From NCBI GenBank assembly GCA_021613375.1, contig CM038705.1:12848711-12912710 (forward strand): a DNA stretch of 64,000 bases. The letters run 5' to 3'. This document shows positions 55,865 through 64,000 of this stretch, piece by piece. The stretch comes from Megaleporinus macrocephalus. Its lineage: Eukaryota; Chordata; Actinopteri; Characiformes; Anostomidae. The translations under genes were made by a program, and so were the position numbers. Below the pieces are notes generated by a model that saw nothing but the letters and a program-made list of their open reading frames with translations, was not told the origin of the DNA and searched no databases. Each line of letters starts with the position of its first letter. Position 1 is the stretch's first letter.

Positions 55865-57650
55865 GCAGTAAATAATTGTTACGAAGGTGCGTTTGCATTG
55901 GCATAATGTATATATCATGTAAAAAAAACATTCTCTTAATTAGTTTTACAGTTATGTCCTGATTTCAGAATTCAGATTGTTGCCACTAACATTTAAAAGA
56001 ACACAACCCATCATTATATATATTTCTGAAATCAGTTGTGTTGTAGGTTGGGCCAGGCATAAGCATGCATATGAAGCATAAGGCCCAACATACTGGGGAT
56101 ACAATGTCATTAACACTGTCAGGCTGACAACGCTAATGTGACCAATTAATCATTTATCCAAAACTAAAATATATCTATGAAATAGGCCAGTAGAAAATAT
56201 AAATTCTGAAGTTTTGAAAGTTTTTTTCTGCCCATTACTAGCCCGGTTTAACAGACCTAAGTTCTATAATTGGGGCTATATACCAATTCAGAATATTTGT
56301 AAAAACAAATGTTGTTTACGCTTTTGAGTGGAAAATGTATCCAGTAAACTTGAAAGTAGCATATTTAATTACCCTGTAAATACAAACAAAATATGGTCAA
56401 ATATAATGTTGTGGCTGTAATGTAATGTCAAATGTTTTTGGGGGAATGGGGCCCTATGTGCCTTTGTGAAGGATGAAGGTACCCCTGTTTTTTTCTGCTA
56501 TTGCTGAGAAGGAGTGAAAGAGAGAAAAAGTCTGTTAGAAACGTCTCTTGCTCTCTGCTTTATCCTCATGACTCCCCAGGACTGATATAATCTTAGAGCA
56601 GCTAGCCCTGGTACACCTCTGCATTGACATCCAGGAAAAAACATAAGAAAATGAGATAGCCTGCTTACTTAAGAATATACTGATTCAGGTGTACATTTTT
56701 CCTATTTTCCATTTTCAAAATCTGGTAGATTAGCTAAAAGTAAGCAATTAGGTATTATACACTATTAACAGATAAAAAAATAAAGGCTACTTTTGCAGTT
56801 TGAGCAGTTTACACGTGCTAGCTCTGCTGTTTGCTGATACTCACTGAATTAAGCTGCGTGCTGATTTTACACATTTTAAAAACGGCATGGATGAGTCTGT
56901 CACATACAGTAAAACATTGCCAGACGGACATGCTTACTTTCAGTGCATTTTTTTTTCTACGACGCTGCCGCTTCAGTTAGTCTGTGGAAAATGAAAGGGT
57001 ATGTATTTCCACCTAGTGGTTCAGATATTAATTGCAGGGAGGTGGTTCTCCTCTTCCTGGATGAAACGCTAGCTGGAAATAAAGAAATAAGGCTCATTTG
57101 TTTAACGCCATCGATCGGCTCTCGGGATCGGCTCTAAATTGAGAAATATCGGCTGATCACCGATCACATATTTTGATTAAAAATTGGCCGATACCGATAC
57201 ATAGCCGATCGATCCTTCCATCTCTAGTTATGATAATAATAAACCAGACACAATTCAATTAACAGTAAAGTTATTGAAGTGGGAAGGTGCCGTTTAATTT
57301 TCAATTTAATGAATAGAATGTAATTTCCAGGACAGCTTTAGAAGCACACAGGCTTACCAATATTAACAACAATGACATTAGGAGCGTATAGTTTACCGAT
57401 TTTTAATAACCAATATGTAGAGGTAAGTGATTTGAAAACACTTTCCAGCTGTGTGTTCGATTAAAAAGTGAGCATAATTAGTGTATGTTTAACTAGACAT
57501 AGGGTACTGCAATATGTTAAATATTGACTACAAACCACTGAATGCATGTTTGTTGATAATGCTTTTTAAATGTGGCAACTTGGATAATTGAGTTATGGTT
57601 TCTGTAGAATGAAGTATTTTTACGACTTGCACCTAAATTTAGATTTTTTT
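55865..57650. other. Intron-like sequence before last coiled-coil exon
   Basis: This is about 1.8 kb of AT-rich sequence. Around 57100-57235 is a short repeat of interspersed type (ATCGGCTCTCGGGATCGGCT, CGGCTGATCACCGATCA, GCCGATACCGATAC) that looks like a worn fish interspersed-repeat end. I see no other gene. Confidence 0.4.
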
Positions 57651-58139
57651 CCCCCTGCCTAGTACAAACACCAAGTGAAATTGTACACCGCTAAAAATCC
57701 ATCCTTAAAACATTACCAAAGGCCAAGACCATGACCAGGGCCTTCCGGAAGCACACCATTAACAGGATACTGTGGTGCCCACTTCAGTGATTGGAGAGCT
57801 CGCTATTGCAGCTGAAGCATATGAAGAGGAACTTGCCGAAAGGACTAGTAAAGAGACAGTGCTGGCTTTTGGTGTTTTGCTGAGTGTGTGAGGCTGCTAT
57901 TCAAAGAGTTGAAGATTTAAAAGATAAAATAGAAAACATGAAAGCTAATTTATTTTAGGGACATTTTTTTAAATTACCACAATAAAGGGTCAGTTTAGGA
58001 CAGTTTGTATTTCAGGCTACATTGCACTCTGTTTTATTCTATTGTGCAAATAAATCTGTTTGGTACAAATAATTGTAAAAAATATATTTTTTATCACATA
58101 AATGTGACTCATTGATTGGTCATGTGTTTATACTTTACA

Positions 58140-58605
58140 GTAAGGCTCCCATGTGGTGGTTATAAGTGTTAATAACTCATTACCAAATGGATGTGATATG
58201 TTTTTACTTTATTTAAGGCTCCCTTTTGGCAATTATAATAATAACTCATTAACAAATGGTAATGTGCTTTACACTTTATTTTAAGGCTCCCTTTTGGCAA
58301 TTATAAGTGTTAATAACTCATTAACAAATGGTGATGTGCTTTACACTTTATTTTAAGGCTCCCTTTTGGCAGTTATATGTTAATAACTCATTAACAAATG
58401 GTATGTGGTTTACACTTTATTTAAGGCTCCCTTTTGGCAGTTATAAGGGTTAATAACTCATTAAAAATGGTGATGTGGTTTACACTTTACATAAGGCTCC
58501 CTTTTGGCAGTTATAAGGGTTAAAACTCATTAAAAATGGTGATGTGGTTTACACTTTACATAAGGCTCCTTTTGGTTAATAATACCATTAATAAATGGTG
58601 GCTAT
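58140..58605. repeat. Subterminal tandem repeats, period about 70 bp
   Basis: About seven units, each holding AAGGCTCCCTTTTGGCA, then TTATAAGTGTTAATAACTC, CATTAACAAATGGTGATGTG and a TTTACACTTTA stretch. The same unit occurs inverted about three times at 46060-46265. Such arrays often serve as transposase-binding subterminal repeats. Here that is inference. Confidence 0.8.
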
Positions 58606-59340
58606 AAATGTTGATACCTCATTAACAAATGATGGGAGACCATTTGAGATAATGAAAAACCTCAAACTTAACATGGATGTCAAATCTGTGGATCAGCAAA
58701 TGCAAAAACATCAGTAAACCAGTAAAGGACGTCACACCTGGAATGTTGTCCTAAAGAAGATGCTACTCGACCTCAAGGATCATAGTTGTGCCAGCCTTCA
58801 TGTCCAGTGTGCTTTACTACCTGGAATGCTGTCCTGAAGAAGATGACATTCAACCACAAGAGTACAATGTATACATCAGCACCTTACAACATCAAATCAA
58901 TACCTGTGAGAATCACATGAAAAGATCATGGTATAGAATGTTGCCATGAATGTAAACTTAGTAATTTAACATGTTGTTGCCTACAACATTGTCATTAATT
59001 ATTAAATAAGATCATGTTGGTGGTTAAATTATTAAACTTGGTGATTAAATGGTTAATCTTGTTAACATGTTTGTGATAAAGCAGGCAAGTTTAAAGCTGA
59101 CTAAATATAGAAGACAAAGTAGGAGAGGAATCTCAGCAAGATATGAGGTTTAACACTATAGACGGACGGGGATCACTATTTGGCAAACAACAGGTTACTA
59201 TTTCCCGTTCTATTTATGCATTATAACTGGTTATAAATGACTTTTAAAGGGTTTACAACCTAATTAATAAACATTTGTAAATGCATTTATAAACCATTTA
59301 TAAACCCTTTATAAAGGTAGCCTTATTTTAAAGTGGTACC
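58140..59340. repeat. Right terminal inverted repeat
   Basis: This is the inverted counterpart of 45312-46265. It is longer because it keeps more tandem units. It ends in AAAGTGGTACC. Divergence from the left arm is visible as scattered substitutions and small indels, so the element is not very young. Confidence 0.8.
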
Positions 59341-59348
59341 ACGTTTTT

Positions 59349-60477
59349 AATTATTTTGTACTCAGAAGGTGTAGACTGTTCGGCAATGAAAAACTACTGA
59401 AGCGTATCATTACCTGTACAGTGGGAAGGTGGGTCGTGCACTCCTACATAAAGACGGTGTGTTTATATTTCTGAAAGCCGGTTAAACCTACGTCAAGCCA
59501 GCTGCCCGAGCCACTCTGCGTGGGTGTTAGCTACAGCCCAGATAGCCTAGCACGGTGGACACTGATCAGAAAACAGTTACTTAACTCGCAAACACCCAAC
59601 GTGTCTGCTTCCTCTGAGCTTCATAAGCGAGACATTTCTCTGGTGCTGGTTCTCCTCCACAGAATGGTAAGAACCGACATACGGAGGTTTGGGGTGGATA
59701 TTTTAAATTTAGTGCCTTCAGCCAGAGATGCAGGTTCTCTTCTTTGGAAGGCGGCTTTACAACAGTCTGATCTTTATGTACAGTGTTCGTAACTCTGTTG
59801 TTCAAGACAAGTCTTCCTCAATTACTGACTCCCTCTAACTGAACATATTATGCTAGTCATTTTATATGTTTATTGTCGTTTTGCTTGTAATTCGTATCAA
59901 TGTATTCGCGGGCGCACCGGATGTTCTAACACAAAGTAAACAAAGATGCCCCCCCCAGTGTTGTTATGGAAAATAGCGTTAATACTTCGTTGTGTTCGAG
60001 GCTGTGTCAGTGATGTGTGCAGTGCTTTACGTTCAGCGCACTGAAGAGAGACTGGAGCTGAACGTTTGTTTTCCTTGCTCTGAGATTGGACTGAAACGGT
60101 GCACCTAGCTAGTAGCTTGCTCTGAGTTTGCAGTCACATAAACAGCGAGAGTGCGGGATCATGTCTGCTGTCCAGCATCTGTGGGAAAGTGTCAGACAGA
60201 GCTTCTGAGGCGTTCCTGCGTCCTAAAAACTGCCGCTTTATGCTCAGAAGTTGCTGCTTCAGCGTGTGCCCTGCCATTCAGACGTCATCCTCTCAGCGGC
60301 GTATCTCCTCTGTTAAAGGGCAGTGACTTCTTTGTACTGTTTCCAGTTATTATGAAGTATGTGTGAGGTTTAACTACAGAGAACTAAGAGACTATTTTTC
60401 TTCTTTTTTGAATCGTAACCACAGACTGAGTCCATTCCGTTTCAGACTTTCTGAACTCACAGTTTAAAGTTCATGGG
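59349..60477. other. Unassigned part of composite insertion
   Basis: An open frame at 59520-59792 (plus, 90 codons; starts MGVSYSPDSLARWTLIRKQL) and another at 60151-60366 are present. I recognise neither. Composition is more balanced and CpG-containing than the neighbours, similar to 44890-45110 at the other side of the TIR element. The two could be halves of one older sequence that the TIR element split. Confidence 0.3.
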
Positions 60478-60479
60478 AT

Positions 60480-61560
60480 CCGGGCCGGCCCTTCCATTAA
60501 GCAATATAGGCAAATATTAGGGGCGCCGTCTGTCCAGGGCGGCGCTCGCGTGCATGCTTTTTTTTTTTTTACAAATGAACAATTAATAAATATAAAATCA
60601 AGCAAAGTCCACATAATCATAACTTCATTGTTTAACAACATTAGTCGAATTAATAATTATTATAATAACCACACAATTATTATAATAAATCACACGCTCG
60701 CCATGCCCCCCCAGACAACCCCCACCCCCCCCGTGGGCCCTGCGCACCTCGTTACTGTTACTCTGTGGGGAACAAAACAACGCCACAGGGTGAGTGACAT
60801 CTTTCCGTAAAGATGTCAAAAAGCCAGAAGTCCTCTGGTGCCTAGGGCAGAAAAGGGAGAACAGAGGATGAAGAAAGGCGGAGAAAACAGAGGTAAAAGT
60901 ATCTGGTGAATTAACACTATACTGTATGTTGTACAGTAAAAGTTCCCTTCAGAAAAATAGTTACTAACTAGCAAGTGATAGTGTCCGTTACCCCGTTCCC
61001 TAAACTCATTAAAGAAATGTGAAAAAGGCACTTTAGTTATGAGGCTCCAGATGAGTCTATTGGCGATGCACTTAAACAAATAGAAACCACATTTTTTTAA
61101 TGTGGTCGTGGATGAAGCTCTCGCTTTTCTTCATGAGAGAATTCAATATCTGACAGATGTTAATGACAAATTTGGAGTGCTCCTCAACTTCCCCAACATG
61201 TCAGAGCGATGTGAATCCCTGGGCACTGCTTTGACCCATGATGGATAGCCAGATATTGATGGCAGGGAACTTGCTATGGAGATGCAAAATTTTCCTTATT
61301 TGCATTCAAAAAATATGACAAGCATGGAACTCTTGACCTTCCTTCATGAGAAGAAGCTGGCAGAAATGTACCCAAATATGTGGGTAGCTTTTAGAATCTC
61401 TGCCACTCTTCTTGTCACAGTGGCTGCTGCTGAAAGGAGCTTCTCTACACTCAAACTCATTAAAACATACCTGAGATCCACTATGGGTCAAGAACGCCTT
61501 AGTGGACTTTTTTATGATTAGTATAAACTGAGAGATCTCACAGCAGCCTTCCTATTAGAG
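60480..61560 (+). mobile_element. hAT element remnant (ZMYM1-like transposase family)
   Basis: The left end reads CCGGGCCGGCCCTTCCATTAAG then GCAATATAGGCAAATA, typical of this fish hAT family. A start-like region at about 60812 encodes MSKSQKSSGA before a stop. The transposase C-terminal part follows at 61130-61521. Most of the transposase is deleted. The right end was not located. Confidence 0.7.
61130..61521 (+). pseudogene. hAT transposase C-terminal (dimerisation) fragment
   Basis: Plus-strand words DVNDKFGVLLNFPNM and DIDGRELAMEMQNFPYL are followed by MTSMELLTFLHEKKLAEMYPN. The hAT C-terminal signature VAAAERSFSTLKLIKTYLRS and ERLSGL come next, then a stop. Family proteins resemble ZMYM1-type domesticated transposases. 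An internal stop near 61248 and missing catalytic parts show that it is a fragment. Confidence 0.8.
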
Positions 61561-61589
61561 TTATTTATCATTAAGGAGTACTTACATTC

Positions 61590-61703
61590 ATTTTATATTA
61601 CATTTGGTTACATTTGGTTACATTTGGTTACATCTGGCCCTTTGAGGACAGCCATTATGCCGATGTGGCCCTCGGTGAAAATGAGTTTGACACCCCGGTC
61701 TAG
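61590..61703 (-). mobile_element. hAT-type MITE end
   Basis: Read on the minus strand this is ...GGGGTGTCAAACTCATTTTC followed by GAGGGCCACATCGGC and a TGTAACCAAA tandem, a frequent non-autonomous hAT end in fish. The plus-strand open frame over it is incidental. Confidence 0.6.
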
Positions 61704-61884
61704 ATATATTAGAGAGCCAAGAACGATTCCAAATAACAGGATAGGCAAAACCATACGTACACACTTAAGTACTGAGGCTAATTGTACTGGGGGATGGGGA
61801 CTTAGATCCTTTCTCTCTCCAGTCGTCCAAAATAGAGTTACTCACTACTATCCCCACTAGGCGGGGCAAAGCACCCCCGCCACA

Positions 61885-61965
61885 CATGATTTATTGACTA
61901 CTGTATCAGATTTCTTGATCAGGTTTTTTAGATTTTATTCAGATCTAAGGTGTTTAGATGTTGTG
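61885..61965. repeat. Resumed 3' flank of kinase cassette C
   Basis: CATGATTTATTGACTACTG, then TATCAGATTTCTTGATCAGG and TTCAGATCTAAGG, continues exactly where 44724 stopped when compared with 11173-11245 and 29252-29295. Confidence 0.8.
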
Positions 61966-63060
61966 ACAGTCATAACCCACCCAATATCAGAAACAGGTAG
62001 ATTTGTCCCACCCAAAAATTAAACTACAGAAAAAGCGGAAACTGTTTAAAAACACTTTATTTTAAAAGCGTGTTTTGACAGCCTTCGCAATTCACGCCCT
62101 GTGTTTGTTGTTAGCAACAGACTCTGGTTGTTAGGTGGTCTTTAACTTAGTTAAGGCTTGTGTTGAGATGCCTGTTCAGAAATATCCTGCTGTCGGCAGA
62201 TTCACTGACCGGAGCTCTCGCCTCGTTGCAGGGTCGGGTAGCTCGGCCAGCTTTAAACGCGGAGGTCAGTGATGAGAGCAATGAATATCAAAATATACTG
62301 CAATAAAAACAGCTTTAGTATAATATGTTGTTATGATAACAGACTAGGAGGGTTTGGGTTAGTTAACGTTTATATTAACTTTAGTCAGAAAGCACTCTGA
62401 TCACGTCCCAAACTGCAGACCAGAGGGGTACCTAGCCCTAGTTTAGATTTAAATTCAGTCCCAGCACCCCTAAAGATCATAGTTAAAAAACGTTTTTCTT
62501 CTTTTAACCTTAATTTGTCTCAGAAAAGCTGGAAATGTTAAAACCATAGAGAGTATACACTTAAACCAAGTCCCAGCACCCCTTAAGATTATAGTAGTAT
62601 TTTTTATTGTAACTTTAATTTATCTCTGACAAACTGTAAATGTTAAAACATAGAGAGTATTCGCTTAAACCAATTATTTTAACAATGAAAAGACAGCAGC
62701 CCCCCCAGCCTTGCAAAATGGTATGATCCAGCATCTCTTTTCGCATCGTGCGTCCACACGGTGTCAGTGTTTATCTGACTGGTGTTGTGAGTCTAGTAAG
62801 TTTTGTAAAGGAGTATTTTTATACTTTATCACTCAGAACCAACACATTGCAGTCATTATCAGCAGTTCATATTTCTGATCACTCTTTATTCTGTTATTGT
62901 TAGCTAGGAGTGACTCTCTGAGGGTTTATTTTAGTTTAGCAGGCTAATGCTGCAGGTGGTCTGTTTACTGTTTATAAAGGAGTGAGAAAAGCTGTAGCTG
63001 CTGTGCTGTTGGTTAGTCTGTGTGTTATTAAAGATAAGGTGTTAGAGTAGTGCTGTCTGT
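61966..63060. repeat. Duplicated segment P, copy 2
   Basis: This matches 29390-30312 with indels, including an internal near-repeat here (CCCAGCACCCCTAAAGAT at 62460 and again at 62572). The small frame from ATGCCTGTTCAG (62168) is kept for about 29 codons (MPVQKYPAVGRFTDRSSRL...) and then diverges near a possible donor (GGAG|GTCAGT). Confidence 0.65.
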
Positions 63061-63440
63061 ATGTGTTCTTGCTAATTAATGTTACAGAATGATAAGATAT
63101 GAAGATGATGATGCTATAACTGTGTGTGTGTGTGTGTGTGTGGTCAGCAGGTCAGCTATAGATGTTGAATTCTTATATTCGAGTATGGTCAACATGATTG
63201 TGGTCATATGCTCAGTATCTGTTGATAATAGTAATAATATTGATAACTGATTATTAGAATTGGTGTATCTGATCTAAATTATTCTAATTATTTGTCATGA
63301 CACACTCATCTCATGTCTCATGCCCTGTATTTCTCTCATTCTCATCTGGTCACGCTAGCCCACAGAAGCTGAATATTCAGTGATTAAAATGTGGTCAGAA
63401 CATGCTATTTTAAAATGAACAATGCCTCCAAGACTTTATT
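63061..63440. other. Spacer with TG microsatellite
   Basis: A (TG)n tract lies at 63121-63142. The rest is AT-rich with no gene seen. This spacer is absent from the corresponding junction at 30312. Confidence 0.55.
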
Positions 63441-64000
63441 ATGACCTTAAAAATAGCAGTTAGATCCACCTCAGTGGAGAGTCCCTATGCTGACACATCT
63501 GTTAACGTCCCTCCTGAGTACTCTGATTTATCAGAGGAGTTTAGTAAGAATAACACCACCAAACTACCTCCTTACCGTGCCTGCGATTGCGCAATAGACT
63601 TGGTTGAAAACCCCATCCTGCCTAAATCCTTAGTTTACCCCTTGACTCAGGAGGAAGAACGCTATATGGATACTTATATACAAGAAGCCCTAGATCAAGA
63701 TTTTATTCAACCTTACATGTCACCTGTAGCTTCAGGGTTCTTTTTTGTTAAGAATAATGTTAAGAAGATGGTGGTTTGCACCCATGTATAGATTATAGAG
63801 GTCTCAATCAAATCTCCTTACCCTCTTCCTCTCATTCCTGTCACCCTAGAACAGTTAAAAGGAACCAAATATTTCACGAAATTAAATCTGAGGAGTGCCT
63901 ACAATTAGAATTAAACAGGGGGATGAAGGGAGAGCATTTGTGACCACTAGGGGGCACTATGAGTACTTGGTAATGGCTTTCGGCCTCTCTATAGCGCCAT
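63441..64000 (+). pseudogene. Ty3/gypsy protease-RT fragment G4 (runs off the window)
   Basis: The frame 63441-63791 reads VPPEYSDLSEEFSKNN, CDCAIDLVENPILPKS, YPLTQEEERYMDTYIQEALD and SPVASGFFFVKNNVKK, then a frameshift. Later frames give [16 protein letters not shown] and [11 protein letters not shown]. It is the same family and junction as G2 at 30320-30720, where the two are about 95 percent alike by eye. It is truncated at the window edge and frameshifted. Confidence 0.8.

Larger units (their letters stand above)
46566..57960 (+). pseudogene. Decayed spliced coiled-coil, lysine/serine-rich gene of the TIR element (CCDC106-like end)
   Basis: The exon pieces are as follows. First, 46566-46680 starts ATGAAGAGCCGAAAAG, encodes a basic serine-rich segment (TRPKRSPKRQQRSQ) and ends before GTAAGT. 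Second, about 55325-55464 is a coiled coil (LLNKEKQELKFLMEKLEW, then EELEKERDFLCAQLSALTG after a one-base shift) before GTGAGT. Third, about 55654-55860 has a serine run followed by a lysine-rich run (PKKCKHKSKETHSKGAKKHK) before GTAAGC. Last, about 57661-57957 carries words TMTRAFRKHTINR, VIGELAIAAEAYEEEL and AIQRVEDLKDKIENM, resembling the C-terminus of CCDC106-like proteins. Stops and one-base shifts break it. Function in the element is unknown. The CCDC106 link is recognition by eye only. Confidence 0.55.
45312..59340. mobile_element. 14-kb DNA element with long terminal inverted repeats
   Basis: The left arm from GGTACCTCTTTAAAATAAGG (45312) and the right arm ending CCTTATTTTAAAGTGGTACC (59340) are inverted copies of each other over roughly 1 kb. 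Subterminal tandem repeats follow on the inner side. GTTTTT occurs at 45306-45311 and 59343-59348, a possible target duplication although two extra bases on the right make it uncertain. Without the Gmr1-like insertion the element is about 8 kb. Its only recognisable gene is a decayed spliced coiled-coil protein. I found no transposase motif. Confidence 0.75.
44725..61884. mobile_element. 17.2-kb composite insertion with CATG repeat at both ends
   Basis: The left border is CATG|TGTGGCTTG and the right border is CGCCACA|CATG. Outside sequence is continuous with cassettes A and B once one CATG is removed. Ends TGTGGC...GCCACA are short inverted repeats. The block contains the 14-kb TIR element 45312-59340, hAT remnants at 60480-61703 and about 1.9 kb of otherwise unassigned sequence (44725-45311, 59349-60477, 61704-61884). 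Whether it is one element later invaded by others, or a recombination product, is open. Confidence 0.6.

Noticed and set aside
55649..55918. Acidic open frame (minus strand, EEEDEDKENEDED-type)
   Set aside because: It is the antisense of the serine/lysine-rich exon of the coiled-coil pseudogene. The plus strand has the splice borders.
58140..58605. CRISPR-like array suggested by regular repeats
   Set aside because: The units are contiguous tandem repeats of about 70 bp without unique spacers, in vertebrate DNA, and are mirrored in the opposite TIR. They are subterminal transposon repeats.
59520..59792. 90-codon frame as a host gene
   Set aside because: No domain, start context or splice partner was recognised. 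It is noted as unassigned only.
44725..61884. Maverick/Polinton interpretation of the 17-kb insertion
   Set aside because: No polymerase B, packaging ATPase, capsid or Polinton-type integrase was seen, and the apparent duplication is 4 bp rather than 6 bp.

Overview
This is vertebrate, almost certainly teleost fish, genomic DNA. The reasons are spliced exons with GT/AG borders, AT-rich non-coding sequence, and fish-type repeats throughout: RTE, L1/Tx1 and L2/Rex1-like LINEs, Ty3/gypsy chromoviruses, a Gmr1-like gypsy element, BEL/Pao, hAT, Tc1-like and fold-back elements. The PIM-like kinase family seen here is one known to be expanded in some teleosts. Species cannot be fixed from sequence alone. 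No bacterial operons, CRISPR arrays or recognisable RNA genes were seen.

The host content is three tandem copies of one cassette that encodes a PIM-like serine/threonine kinase with a basic N-terminal extension. Cassette A (about 2.6-11.4 kb; coding exons 6463-8915) keeps an open frame: eight phase-compatible coding exons give a predicted 408-residue protein. Cassette B (about 24.0-29.4 kb; exons 25759-28087) has a nonsense codon in the hinge. Cassette C (about 39.5-44.7 kb; exons 41284-43573) has a 1-base deletion in the glycine-loop exon. Every cassette carries two tandem copies of a basic, nuclear-localisation-like exon. Every cassette also has a second, decayed half-kinase starting at the very base after the stop codon. 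Both features therefore predate the cassette duplication.

Between and inside the cassettes lies nested mobile DNA. Region 3.4-5.8 kb is an RTE LINE inside a Tc1-like remnant. Region 10.1-11.2 kb is an L1-type LINE with a 17-bp target duplication. Region 11.4-17.3 kb is a complete minus-strand chromovirus with paired LTRs and TSD TGTAG, whose gag carries a 120-bp fold-back inverted duplication. Region 17.3-23.5 kb holds a duplicated flank, an L2-like LINE and a gypsy remnant split by a BEL/Pao element. Region 30.3-34.5 kb is a gypsy fragment split by two LINEs in opposite orientation. Region 35.4-37.8 kb is another gypsy remnant, and 63.4-64.0 kb is the start of a further one.

The most unusual block is 44725-61884. 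It is a 17.2-kb composite insertion that cuts the 3' flank of cassette C, which resumes in register at 61885 after a CATG repeat. Inside it is a 14-kb element with roughly 1-kb terminal inverted repeats and subterminal tandem repeats of about 70 bp. That element carries a decayed, spliced, lysine-rich coiled-coil gene whose last exon resembles CCDC106-like proteins, and no transposase that I can recognise. A minus-strand Gmr1-like gypsy element with integrase upstream of reverse transcriptase is inserted in its first intron, and a fold-back MITE lies in the same intron. hAT remnants lie near the right end of the composite insertion.

Reading the nested insertions against the cassette copies lacking them gives a relative order. 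The N-exon duplication and kinase-tail fusion came first, then cassette triplication, then separate LINE and LTR insertions into individual copies.
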